Assembly (NCBI RefSeq): GCF_009371985.2
Contig: NZ_VIKU02000002.1
Span: 434,001-498,000 of the forward strand
Reading direction: 5' to 3'
DNA from: Pelagihabitans pacificus
GTDB lineage: Bacteria; Bacteroidota; Bacteroidia; Flavobacteriales; Flavobacteriaceae
DNA length: 64,000 nucleotides
Positions 9,596-17,770 of the stretch are shown here, piece by piece. Position 1 is the stretch's first letter; every line of letters begins with the position of its first letter. The notes below the pieces were generated by a model. The model did not search any database. It had not been told where the DNA came from and worked only from the letters and a program-made list of their open reading frames with translations. The translations under genes were made by a program, and so were the position numbers.

Positions 9596-11146
9596 TCAAT
9601 CCATACCTGGAATCGGGTCGCTGGAACCGATGGGTTTTCCCTGCCAAAAAATTCCTTCGTCACGATATTCCAGCACACGCTGAAAATCACCGGTATACGG
9701 CAGGCGGTTCTCTTTCGGGAGCCAAGCAGCTAAGCTGTCGGCCTTCGACCGATACTCTGGCCTACCGATAAGATTCGTCCATTCGTTCGGATCCTTCCGC
9801 AAATCGTATAGTTCTTCGCTACCGTCGGCATAGCGAATATACCGCCATTCCTTAGTGCGGACAGCATGATTGTTCCAATTGTTGGTGGTGATCGCAGGCC
9901 ACGGCCTGGTAGCTTTTGCATCCTTTAAAAAAGGCACCAGACTATGGCCCTCCAGATCTTCTTTTTCCGGCATGCCGCAAAGCTCGTTAAGAGTAGGGTA
10001 GATATCGAGCAACTCCACCGGCTCGTTGGTCTTTTGACCGACACCGATTCCTTTTCCGGCAAAAATCAAGGGGACCCTGGTAGACCGCTCCCATAACGTA
10101 TTCTTCCCTGAAATTTCCTTTTCCCCAAGATGGAAACCGTGATCGGACCATAAAACAATGATGGTATTTTCGGCCTGTCCGTTTTCCTCCAAAGCATCCA
10201 AGACCCGTCCCAACTGACGATCCATAAAACTGATGGCGGCTAGATAGGCCTGTACGAATAGTGTATCCTGGTCCTTTTCCTGAAACCATTTCCATCGGGG
10301 TTCGGGAACGTCCCAATGGTTGTACCAAGATGCCCTCGGCGTATCTTCCCGGTCATCGGCCAACATCGGCGGCATTTGAATGGAGTCTTTGGGATACTTT
10401 TCAAACTCTTTTGTGGGAGCGTAGAGCGGTACATGGGGTAGAAAGAATCCTACCCCCAAAAAGTAGGGGCCTTCCGGTCGGCTTTCCAACACATCCACGG
10501 CCCAATTCGCTACTTCCCAATCCTGGACGTCTTCATCCTTTAAACCAAAATCGCCCCAATCGACCCAAGGATTGTTACCTCCCGGTGTCTCCCCTGCCAG
10601 TTTTCGAGGGGGCTGCTTCTTTACCCCTGACGATGGTCCCAAACTATCAAACTCGGTATCCTGTTTTCCTCTTCCATAGCCACCGTGAAAAATCTTTCCC
10701 GTTGAATAGGTCTTGTATCCGTTCGTGGAAAAATACTGGGGCAACGTTACTAGGTCTTTCAATTCCGGAACCTCCCGTATCCATGGGGAGAGGCCATAAA
10801 TTCCAGTGGTAGAAGGTCGATATCCCGTCAGCACACTGGTGCGTGAGGGATTGCAGATTGGCGATTGGGTATGGGCATTGGTGAACAAGGTTCCGCTGGT
10901 AGCCAAACGGTCGATATTCGGTGTTTGTACCTGCGGATGACCCTGTAGGCATCCCACCCAGTCGTTCAGGTCATCTACCGCAATAAACAACACATTGGGT
11001 TGGGTTTCTGTTTCCACTTCTTTTTTTGGAGCCTCCTCACATGATTGAAATAGAAAAAACAGCATCCATGCCACCAGTAATACCCGTCCTATAATACCAG
11101 TATTTGACTTTTGAAACCGTGTACTTTGAACTTTGGACCACTTCAT
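9596..11146 (-). CDS. Family S1 sulfatase lipoprotein (iduronate-2-sulfatase-like)
   Basis: 516 aa from the ATG at 11146, which overlaps the stop of the upstream peptidase gene as ATGA; two ATGs slightly upstream (11158, 11152) are possible. The lipobox is FLFQSC (Cys36). The sulfatase signature C-N-P-S-R at 98-102 has the cysteine that is converted to formylglycine, and AVDDLND (56-62) provides calcium-binding aspartates; a second metal-site motif is WSDHGFHLGE. Ending LYDLRKDPNEWTNL is typical of the S1_7/iduronate-sulfatase-like branch. It should hydrolyse sulfate esters at the outer membrane or periplasm. It is co-transcribed with a VanX-like peptidase and an esterase. Maturation enzyme is not in the window. 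Confidence 0.92.
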   Translation of the reverse strand: MKWSKVQSTRFQKSNTGIIGRVLLVAWMLFFLFQSCEEAPKKEVETETQPNVLFIAVDDLNDWVGCLQGHPQVQTPNIDRLATSGTLFTNAHTQSPICNPSRTSVLTGYRPSTTGIYGLSPWIREVPELKDLVTLPQYFSTNGYKTYSTGKIFHGGYGRGKQDTEFDSLGPSSGVKKQPPRKLAGETPGGNNPWVDWGDFGLKDEDVQDWEVANWAVDVLESRPEGPYFLGVGFFLPHVPLYAPTKEFEKYPKDSIQMPPMLADDREDTPRASWYNHWDVPEPRWKWFQEKDQDTLFVQAYLAAISFMDRQLGRVLDALEENGQAENTIIVLWSDHGFHLGEKEISGKNTLWERSTRVPLIFAGKGIGVGQKTNEPVELLDIYPTLNELCGMPEKEDLEGHSLVPFLKDAKATRPWPAITTNNWNNHAVRTKEWRYIRYADGSEELYDLRKDPNEWTNLIGRPEYRSKADSLAAWLPKENRLPYTGDFQRVLEYRDEGIFWQGKPIGSSDPIPGMD

Positions 11147-11871
11147 TCGCATTCCCATTTAAAATTGGCAACTTTATCCTTATGGGCACCCGATAAATTA
11201 TAATGCCACCATTCGGTTCTGGTAGACCAAAAACCGTGTTTTTCCATGGTTTCCTTAAGTAGCTTGCGATTCTCTAGGATTTTCCTCGGTAGCTCGGTCA
11301 TATCATGATAGGCCCGCTTACCGAAAAAATCGAAGTCGGTACCCATATCGAGCTCCTTCCCATCCAAGGTCTCCAAGGTAATGTCGACTGCCCCACCCTT
11401 GTTATGGATCGATCCCTTTTTGGGGTTTGCCACATATTGGGGGTTGGGTACGATGGCCCACATCTTGTATTGTACCGAATTGGGGCGATAACAATCGAAA
11501 AACTTGATACGGACACCGTACTTCTCAAATTCCTTATTCGCCATCAACAAGGCTTTTGCGGTCTTCACCCGGGTATAGCATTCGGCACAGTCGTATACCT
11601 TCTCCTTTAAGAAATTATTTTCCGTAGCGTACCGGAGGTCGTAAGCAAACCCATCGCTAAAATCGGCCAAACGGATAAACGTTGTATCCGCTAGGTTCGT
11701 GAAGGTCCTAAAATTTTTTTCGGGTTGTTTTTGTACTTGGGGGGTAGCATTCCTTTCCTCGTCCGTCATCCGAAACCCTTGCTTCGATTCCTCCTTTGCG
11801 GATGGATCTTCTTTGCAGGCCACCATCAAAATGGCTATTGTGAACGCTATTCCAAACTTCCCCATGTACAT
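11143..11871 (-). CDS. D-Ala-D-Ala dipeptidase family lipoprotein (peptidase M15D, VanX-like)
   Basis: 242 aa. Lipobox ILMVAC (Cys19) after a short hydrophobic N-terminus; a second ATG (M3, 11865) could also be the start. The zinc motif SIHNKGGAVD (S154, H156, D163) and EWWH (E220 base, H223 ligand) are complete, and R80 in YDLRYAT matches the conserved arginine. The family cleaves D-Ala-D-Ala dipeptides released from peptidoglycan. As a lipoprotein it acts outside the cytoplasm, so the role is more likely peptide or murein scavenging than vancomycin resistance. It sits, oddly, between a serine hydrolase and a sulfatase whose start overlaps its stop. Confidence 0.9.
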   Translation of the reverse strand: MYMGKFGIAFTIAILMVACKEDPSAKEESKQGFRMTDEERNATPQVQKQPEKNFRTFTNLADTTFIRLADFSDGFAYDLRYATENNFLKEKVYDCAECYTRVKTAKALLMANKEFEKYGVRIKFFDCYRPNSVQYKMWAIVPNPQYVANPKKGSIHNKGGAVDITLETLDGKELDMGTDFDFFGKRAYHDMTELPRKILENRKLLKETMEKHGFWSTRTEWWHYNLSGAHKDKVANFKWECE

Positions 11872-11972
11872 TTTTAACTATACAAATCTATAAATACTTA
11901 ACTAAAAAAATACACGGAATTTGTATCCTTCACACTAAATAAGTGCCACAAACGACCGATATCCCCCACTTC

Positions 11973-13076
11973 CTAATCTTTGATAGCCAAGGCCATTCTT
12001 TTAAAAAACGAATTGTAAACGTAGGGTTTTCCCTTTGCAGGATTCCCGTCTTCGCCCCTTCGTACAAAAACCATGTTCCATTCTGGAATTACAAAGCACA
12101 TATTGTTATGTAGACCACTTGCATAGTAGAGCGATTTAGGTGCATCGGGCATGTGCCATTTTCCTGTTGGCATTTCTCCGTTTACCCACCAATTGTAGCC
12201 ATAACAGCCACGACCATCGACATTACTGCGGTCGGTATCGGCTACCTCATCGGTAAACACCTGATTTTGCGTGGCTTTGCCAATCCATTCCCTTGATAAT
12301 AGCCGTTGTCCGTTCCAATTGCCTTCATTAAGGTAAAAATGACCGAAACGGGCCAATTGTTCCGCATTGATCATGACGCCCGTACAACCATTGTTAATCG
12401 TTAGTTCCGGCAAATTCGGATCTTGTTCGGTACCCCATTCGTATTCCCCCAATCCAATGGTTTTCCCGATCTTCTCGTCAAAAATAGACTTCAAGCTTTT
12501 TCGCGCTTTCATGGTAAGGAGCCGGCCGAACATCATTTGTGCCTCGTCCCAATAGGCATATTCGGAACCGGGTACAAACAGGGCGGAATCGATCGCGTAG
12601 GGGGTCCACGACCAGTCCGCACTCGGTTCGTTCCACCGACTTTCCCCATTACCACTGTAACCCGAGGTCATGCTGGCAAAATGTTTTAACCGTACCTCTG
12701 GATATAGCTCTGCCAAAGCCGTGTCGATTTCCTTGGCGAAAGTTTCCTCGCTGAGCATCCCTTGGTCGGTTAGTATTCCCAAAACCGTACTGGTAAAAGA
12801 CTTGCTGGAAGAGTAAATATTGTGCTTTTTATAAATACTATCGCCTCTGTAAACGACGTAGCCATTACGCGCGATAAAAACCTCCTCCAATCCGTCCTCC
12901 CCGGACTCGGATGCCAAATAATCCAGTGCCTCCTGCATTTTTTGGGAATCGATTCCCAGCTCTCCAGGTTGCTTTTCTATCCATGTATCCCCCGGAAAAA
13001 CCATGGGCAACGGTTCTTTTTTTCCTACGCAGGAAAGACAAATGATACCAATAAAAAATAGACTGGGAAGTTTCAC
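11973..13076 (-). CDS. Beta-lactamase-fold serine hydrolase lipoprotein
   Basis: 367 aa. Lipobox ICLSC (Cys16). The fold is a class C beta-lactamase/penicillin-binding-type hydrolase, with SSSK in IYSSSKSFTST as the SxxK nucleophile motif, YAYWDEAQ in the position of the YxN motif and GYNWWVNGEMP toward the C-terminus. Such proteins are esterases or D-amino-acid peptidases; no substrate can be read from sequence. It lies about 100 nt upstream of the VanX-like gene and about 90 nt downstream of the DUF5060 gene, all on the minus strand, so co-transcription is likely. Confidence 0.82.
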   Translation of the reverse strand: MKLPSLFFIGIICLSCVGKKEPLPMVFPGDTWIEKQPGELGIDSQKMQEALDYLASESGEDGLEEVFIARNGYVVYRGDSIYKKHNIYSSSKSFTSTVLGILTDQGMLSEETFAKEIDTALAELYPEVRLKHFASMTSGYSGNGESRWNEPSADWSWTPYAIDSALFVPGSEYAYWDEAQMMFGRLLTMKARKSLKSIFDEKIGKTIGLGEYEWGTEQDPNLPELTINNGCTGVMINAEQLARFGHFYLNEGNWNGQRLLSREWIGKATQNQVFTDEVADTDRSNVDGRGCYGYNWWVNGEMPTGKWHMPDAPKSLYYASGLHNNMCFVIPEWNMVFVRRGEDGNPAKGKPYVYNSFFKRMALAIKD

Positions 13077-13169
13077 TGATTATGATTTTTGCTTTTCTTT
13101 TATTAAGTTATTAAAAATTGGGCGGTTCCAAATCTGCCCGAACGGATTAATCCATTACTAAAATGACAA

Positions 13170-15026
13170 CTATTTTCGCATGATGACGATTACCCAATCC
13201 ATGTCGCCCTTCCCGTCCAAGGCCGAAAGCGTAACACTATTCGGTTTGGTAATCTTCCAACCACTATTTTGCATATCGTAGAGTTTGCCCCCTCCCTTAG
13301 GGTCGTAAAAGGCGATTGTAAAGGCGCCATCACCTATTTCCAAATCGGTGGTTTCCCCCTTGGGCAGGTACACCACATAAATCTCATTCTTTTTGGCAAA
13401 ACAATAGGCCTTTTCGTTGCTTACCAGTTCGTCGTGGCCCTTCATCTCCCAAAATGGCAAATGGTCTTGAAAGAACACCCGTGCGTTGTTACTGGTTTCC
13501 CACCACTGGTTGCGGGCACGAAAGTCCTCCGCGGCCATGTCGTTATGTGCGGTATCAAGACCGCCGAAATACCAAGAGGTACCGGCTCCACCAGACAGTA
13601 AACTGCCCCATAGACTAGTGCGCATGACCATGTCATGGTTATTGTTTGCGGCCGTATCGGTAGTGACCCCGATATCCCAATGCCCTATCTCATCCAGATA
13701 AACCACCCAGGGTTTCTTTTTTCCCATAGAAAGGTCGATCCACTTCCGAACTTCTCGATGTACTTCGGTCGTGTCGAACATTTGCAGCGACGGTATCTCA
13801 AAATCCCGATATCCCAATAGCGGTGTTAGCGTCTCTTGGATAGGATCCAATGGTCTTCCCTCCATGCGCTTCCCGGTCACACGAATATGATTATGTACCG
13901 CAATCGGATGGTCATAGGGATCAATACCTCTTATATAGGAGGCATAGCTCTTCAGTTGCTCGGGGCTACGATTGGTTTCCTCCCCTAAATTCCATACCAC
14001 CCCTAAATGATGTCCAAAACGCGCAACCAGTTCCTTATAGTAAAGCTTTCGTTCCAGACCTAAATCCCCTTTGTTCAGGATGGTGTCGTTTTCCGTTTCT
14101 TGGGTAAATACGTTCATAGCCATTCCCAACTGATCCATATGGGTGAAGACCACTTCCCACTGGGCCAACTTGCTGACATCATAGCGGGTCTGTTTCCCCG
14201 GGGCGGTCCACGGCCAAACATCGTCACCATCACCATGTTCGTTCATAACCAAAAAATAAAGGCTGTTCATCCCTTTCCCTGCCAAATAATTCAATGCGCC
14301 AATGATACCCTTTCCCTTGTCATCTCCCCAAGTGGGATCTCCTGATTTCCAATCGGCCACATGTGTAGCAAATTCATGCAGTCCTTCGTTTAAGGTCGGC
14401 GTTTCGGCACCACCATTGTCAAAGGTGCCATCGAATTCGTGATAGGCCAAAAAGTTCTCCGGACTGCCCACCCCATTTTTTAAAAAAGGCTTTCCAGTCT
14501 CCGCCTCTTCCAAATAACGCTTTCCAGCGTAGGTGAGCCTACCGGTTTTATAAAATCCCTTAGCGGTCGTATCGACTTCCATCACCTTAAATCTTCCCTT
14601 GGTTTTCCATAAAGAACTATACGCCCCGGAAGATTCAGCGACGGAAACAGCAATCTCTTTTCCTTTCAATAGCTGTGATTCGAATTGCCAATCACCGGCC
14701 GTCGACGGGGTAAATTTTACCCGCCATTTATTCCCTGAAACCGCTCCTGTATTGCCGGCATCGCCATCCGCAGCGAAGTACCCATGTACCGGTACGGTAT
14801 CTTTTCCATTATGGAATCGCGTAATCAAACTGTAGTCCAGGAACGGATTGATGCTATCGGTCTCGGAAAGTTCGGGCCCATCGAAGGTAATGGTAATCGG
14901 GTGCCATTTTTTTAAGCTCCCTTCCAACACATAATTTTTGGTAGTTTCCTTTTTCGTACAGGCTGCAAGAAAAAAGAACGAAGCGCAGGCGAAACCTGCA
15001 AGCTTCTGCCAAGGTATGGTTTTCAT
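13170..15026 (-). CDS. DUF5060 / apiosidase-like TIM-barrel glycosidase, lipoprotein
   Basis: 618 aa. Lipobox FLAAC (Cys23). Residues about 35-125 form an Ig-like DUF5060 domain (WHPITITFDGPELSE..), about 165-480 a TIM barrel, and the C-terminal 100 residues a putative collagen/carbohydrate-binding beta domain. VVWNLGEETNR and VYLDEIGHWD offer the pair of glutamates expected of a clan-A-type retaining glycosidase; this is my reading of the motifs. It heads the minus-strand run and is divergent from the GH1 gene (180-bp gap), so both runs may share a control region. Likely a glycosidase of unknown specificity. Confidence 0.78.
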   Translation of the reverse strand: MKTIPWQKLAGFACASFFFLAACTKKETTKNYVLEGSLKKWHPITITFDGPELSETDSINPFLDYSLITRFHNGKDTVPVHGYFAADGDAGNTGAVSGNKWRVKFTPSTAGDWQFESQLLKGKEIAVSVAESSGAYSSLWKTKGRFKVMEVDTTAKGFYKTGRLTYAGKRYLEEAETGKPFLKNGVGSPENFLAYHEFDGTFDNGGAETPTLNEGLHEFATHVADWKSGDPTWGDDKGKGIIGALNYLAGKGMNSLYFLVMNEHGDGDDVWPWTAPGKQTRYDVSKLAQWEVVFTHMDQLGMAMNVFTQETENDTILNKGDLGLERKLYYKELVARFGHHLGVVWNLGEETNRSPEQLKSYASYIRGIDPYDHPIAVHNHIRVTGKRMEGRPLDPIQETLTPLLGYRDFEIPSLQMFDTTEVHREVRKWIDLSMGKKKPWVVYLDEIGHWDIGVTTDTAANNNHDMVMRTSLWGSLLSGGAGTSWYFGGLDTAHNDMAAEDFRARNQWWETSNNARVFFQDHLPFWEMKGHDELVSNEKAYCFAKKNEIYVVYLPKGETTDLEIGDGAFTIAFYDPKGGGKLYDMQNSGWKITKPNSVTLSALDGKGDMDWVIVIMRK

Positions 15027-15206
15027 TGGTAGTGGTTTGATTTAATGCATTGAAGATAGGTATATTTTTTTGTTGTATAAATCCATATACTTTCAAATTT
15101 GTATTTGAATTTGTCAGTATATTGGTGGTGGTTCTGCTTATTTTTATTGACTTTTATAAGCCTATTCCATTTTTAAAAAGTTGATGTACCCTTTAACAAA
15201 CAACCT
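15027..15206. promoter_or_regulatory. Divergent control region between the DUF5060 run and the GH1 operon
   Basis: 180 bp, very AT-rich, separating two divergent gene runs. It contains closely spaced TTTG-rich stretches (CAAATTTG..TATTTG..AATTTG) that may hold promoters on both strands, but no clean TAnnTTTG box at the right spacing. Regulatory role is inferred from the gene arrangement. Confidence 0.4.
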
Positions 15207-16616
15207 ATGCTACAATTCCCTATTGATTTTGTATGGGGTTCCGCTACTTCAAGCCACCAGATAGAAGGAGGGGCCACCGAGGATGGGAGGGCGTGGAGTA
15301 TCTGGGACGCCCATACCCATACCCCTGGTAGAACCAACAACAACGAAACTGCCGATGTTGCCTGTGATCACTATCACCGCTACAGGGAAGATGTACAATT
15401 GATGGCGAATCTTGGATTGAAGGCCTATCGATTTTCCATCTCATGGAGCCGGATACAGCCCGACGGTCAAGGGGCTATAAATCCAAAGGGTATTGAATTT
15501 TACAATAATCTCATCGATGAGTTATTGAAACATAACATCACCCCTTGGATTACCCTGTACCACTGGGATTTACCTTTGGCCTTACAAACTGAAAAAGACG
15601 GATGGCTGAATCCTGAAATTGCCGATTCGTTCGCCCAATACGCCGGTATCTGTTTTGAAAATTTTGGGGACCGGGTAAAACATTGGATTACCTTGAACGA
15701 ACCATGGGTAGTGGCCATATTAGGGCATGGTGAGGGTGTGTTCGCCCCGGGGCGAATATCGAAAAGCGAACCCTATCTAGTAGCCCATCAATTACTTCGG
15801 GCGCATGGCAAAGCAGTACAATGCTACCGGGAACACTATCAACCCGAACAACAGGGACAGATTGGAATCAGTAACAATGGCGATTGGCGGGAACCGTCGA
15901 GCGAAAAGCAGGCGGATAAAGATGCGGCGACACGGTCGCTGGAATTTTTTCTGGGTTGGTTCGCAGACCCCATTTACCTTGGGGATTATCCACAGGTAAT
16001 GAAAGATCGCGTAGGTGAACGACTCCCAAAGTTTACCGAGGAGGATATCAACCTGATCAAAGGCTCTAGCGATTTCTTTGGATTGAACCACTATACGACA
16101 CTCTATGCCTCGGACGTAGACCCAAATGCCGACGTACAAAACGAGGTCTATGGCAATGGTGGCATCTTTGAAGATCAATACGTGCAACTAACTGCAGATC
16201 CCGAATGGAAAATGACGACCATGAATTGGGCAATCGTTCCATGGGGATGCCGAAAACTGATAGAATGGATCAGTGAACGTTATGGGAATCCACCGCTCTA
16301 CATTACCGAAAACGGCTGTTCACTCGACGATCAGATTGAAAATGGGGAAGTAAACGATACCGTGCGGAAAGAATTCATTGAAAGTTATTTGGCCGCCTGC
16401 CATAAGGCCATCAAGAACGGGGCTAACCTGAAAGGTTATTTTGTCTGGTCGTTCATGGACAATTTTGAATGGGCGCTCGGCTATTCGAAACGTTTCGGTA
16501 TTCATTTCGTCGATTATGGGACCTTGGAACGAACGCCAAAAAATTCGGCCCTATGGTACAAACAAGTCATTCAAAACCGCGGATTTGAATTCTCGCAACC
16601 CGACTCTAAAATCTAG
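15207..16616 (+). CDS. GH1 beta-glucosidase/beta-mannosidase family enzyme
   Basis: 469 aa, full length for GH1, without a signal peptide, so cytoplasmic. FVWGSATSSHQIEGG at the N-terminus is the family signature; the acid/base is E165 in TLNEPW and the nucleophile E368 in YITENGC. The C-terminal GYFVWSFMDNFEWALGY is the aglycone-side W/E motif. It should release terminal beta-linked glucose, mannose or related sugars from imported oligosaccharides. It is the first gene of a five-gene plus-strand operon (GH1, GH130, GH92, sulfatase, GH26), with only 5 nt to the next gene. Confidence 0.95.
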   Translation: MLQFPIDFVWGSATSSHQIEGGATEDGRAWSIWDAHTHTPGRTNNNETADVACDHYHRYREDVQLMANLGLKAYRFSISWSRIQPDGQGAINPKGIEFYNNLIDELLKHNITPWITLYHWDLPLALQTEKDGWLNPEIADSFAQYAGICFENFGDRVKHWITLNEPWVVAILGHGEGVFAPGRISKSEPYLVAHQLLRAHGKAVQCYREHYQPEQQGQIGISNNGDWREPSSEKQADKDAATRSLEFFLGWFADPIYLGDYPQVMKDRVGERLPKFTEEDINLIKGSSDFFGLNHYTTLYASDVDPNADVQNEVYGNGGIFEDQYVQLTADPEWKMTTMNWAIVPWGCRKLIEWISERYGNPPLYITENGCSLDDQIENGEVNDTVRKEFIESYLAACHKAIKNGANLKGYFVWSFMDNFEWALGYSKRFGIHFVDYGTLERTPKNSALWYKQVIQNRGFEFSQPDSKI

Positions 16617-16621
16617 GACCC

Positions 16622-17743
16622 ATGCTAAAAAGATTGCCCCTACTATTTCTGCTGATGGGAATATGCTCTTGCAAGGAAGCGAAAACCCTGGCTATCGACA
16701 AAAAGGAAACACCTCAGGAAAAATGGCTATTGGGATTTGAGAAAACCAAACTGAATCCGATCATGATTGCCGATTCCAGCTATGTTTTCCTCGACCCCAT
16801 TACCAAAAAGCAGGTAGCATGGCAAAAAGCCGACGTCTTTAATCCCGGGGCCATTGTTCGAAACGATACCGTATTTCTTTTATTTCGGGCAGAGGACAAT
16901 CCAGCTGCAATTCTAGGTAGAAGAACATCCAGAATCGGTTTGGCCTATAGTGCCGACGGCATCCATTTTACAAAATACCCCGAGCCGGTCTTCTTTCCTG
17001 CCGAGGATGAATTCCGCCAGTGGGACTACCCCGGCGGGGTAGAAGATCCCCGTGTTGTGGAAATGCCCGACGGCAGCTATCTCATGTTGTACACAAGCTG
17101 GAACCAAGACGTCGCCCGTTTATCTTCCGCTACCTCCCAAGACCTGAAAAACTGGACCAAGCACGGCCCGGTGTTCCGGAAAACGTACGATGGAAAGTTT
17201 ATGGACATTTGGAGCAAATCGGGATCGATCGTTACCGAATTGGTCGACGGTCGGCTAAAGGCAAAAAAAATCAATGGAAAATACCTCATGTACTGGGGAG
17301 AACTCTTCGTAAATCTAGCACAATCCAAGGATGGCATCCACTGGGAACCAACGCTCGATGAAAACGGGGAACTACTCCATGTTTTTGAACCTACATCGGG
17401 TGACTTTGACAGCCATTTGACAGAACCCGGACCCCCTGCACTGTACACCGAACAAGGTATTCTTTTGCTCTATAACGGAAAGAATTTGCAAGGTGAGGGC
17501 GCTAGCAGCCAATATCCCGAGGGCACCTATTGTGGAGGTCAGGTATTGTTCGACAAAGAAAATCCAGCTGAGTTCATCGGTCGACTGGAAAGCCCTTTTA
17601 TTTGCCCTAGTCTTCCCCACGAAATTAGTGGACAATATAAAGCCGGTACAACCTTTATAGAAGGTTTGGTCTACTTTAAGGACAAGTGGTTCCTCTATTA
17701 TGGAACCGCCGATTCAATGGTAGGGCTGGCAATAAAAGAATAA
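16622..17743 (+). CDS. GH130-family lipoprotein, mannoside hydrolase/phosphorylase
   Basis: 373 aa with lipobox GICSC (Cys at about 17). The five-bladed propeller of GH130 is recognisable by VFNPGAI, LLFRAED, SRIGLAYSADGIHF, GGVEDPRVVEMPDGSYLMLYTSW and GTTFIEGLVYFKDKWFLYYGTAD. GH130 enzymes act on beta-mannosides, either as phosphorolytic enzymes in the cytoplasm or as hydrolases (beta-1,2-mannosidases) in the periplasm. A lipoprotein signal favours a hydrolase; this is inference. It stands between the GH1 and GH92 genes, agreeing with a mannose-rich substrate. Confidence 0.88.
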   Translation: MLKRLPLLFLLMGICSCKEAKTLAIDKKETPQEKWLLGFEKTKLNPIMIADSSYVFLDPITKKQVAWQKADVFNPGAIVRNDTVFLLFRAEDNPAAILGRRTSRIGLAYSADGIHFTKYPEPVFFPAEDEFRQWDYPGGVEDPRVVEMPDGSYLMLYTSWNQDVARLSSATSQDLKNWTKHGPVFRKTYDGKFMDIWSKSGSIVTELVDGRLKAKKINGKYLMYWGELFVNLAQSKDGIHWEPTLDENGELLHVFEPTSGDFDSHLTEPGPPALYTEQGILLLYNGKNLQGEGASSQYPEGTYCGGQVLFDKENPAEFIGRLESPFICPSLPHEISGQYKAGTTFIEGLVYFKDKWFLYYGTADSMVGLAIKE

Positions 17744-17770
17744 CGATTCCAATCATAATACAATACGCCA

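Noticed and set aside
10261-10812. 183-codon plus-strand frame
   Set aside because: Lies fully inside and antisense to the sulfatase; composition is not protein-like.
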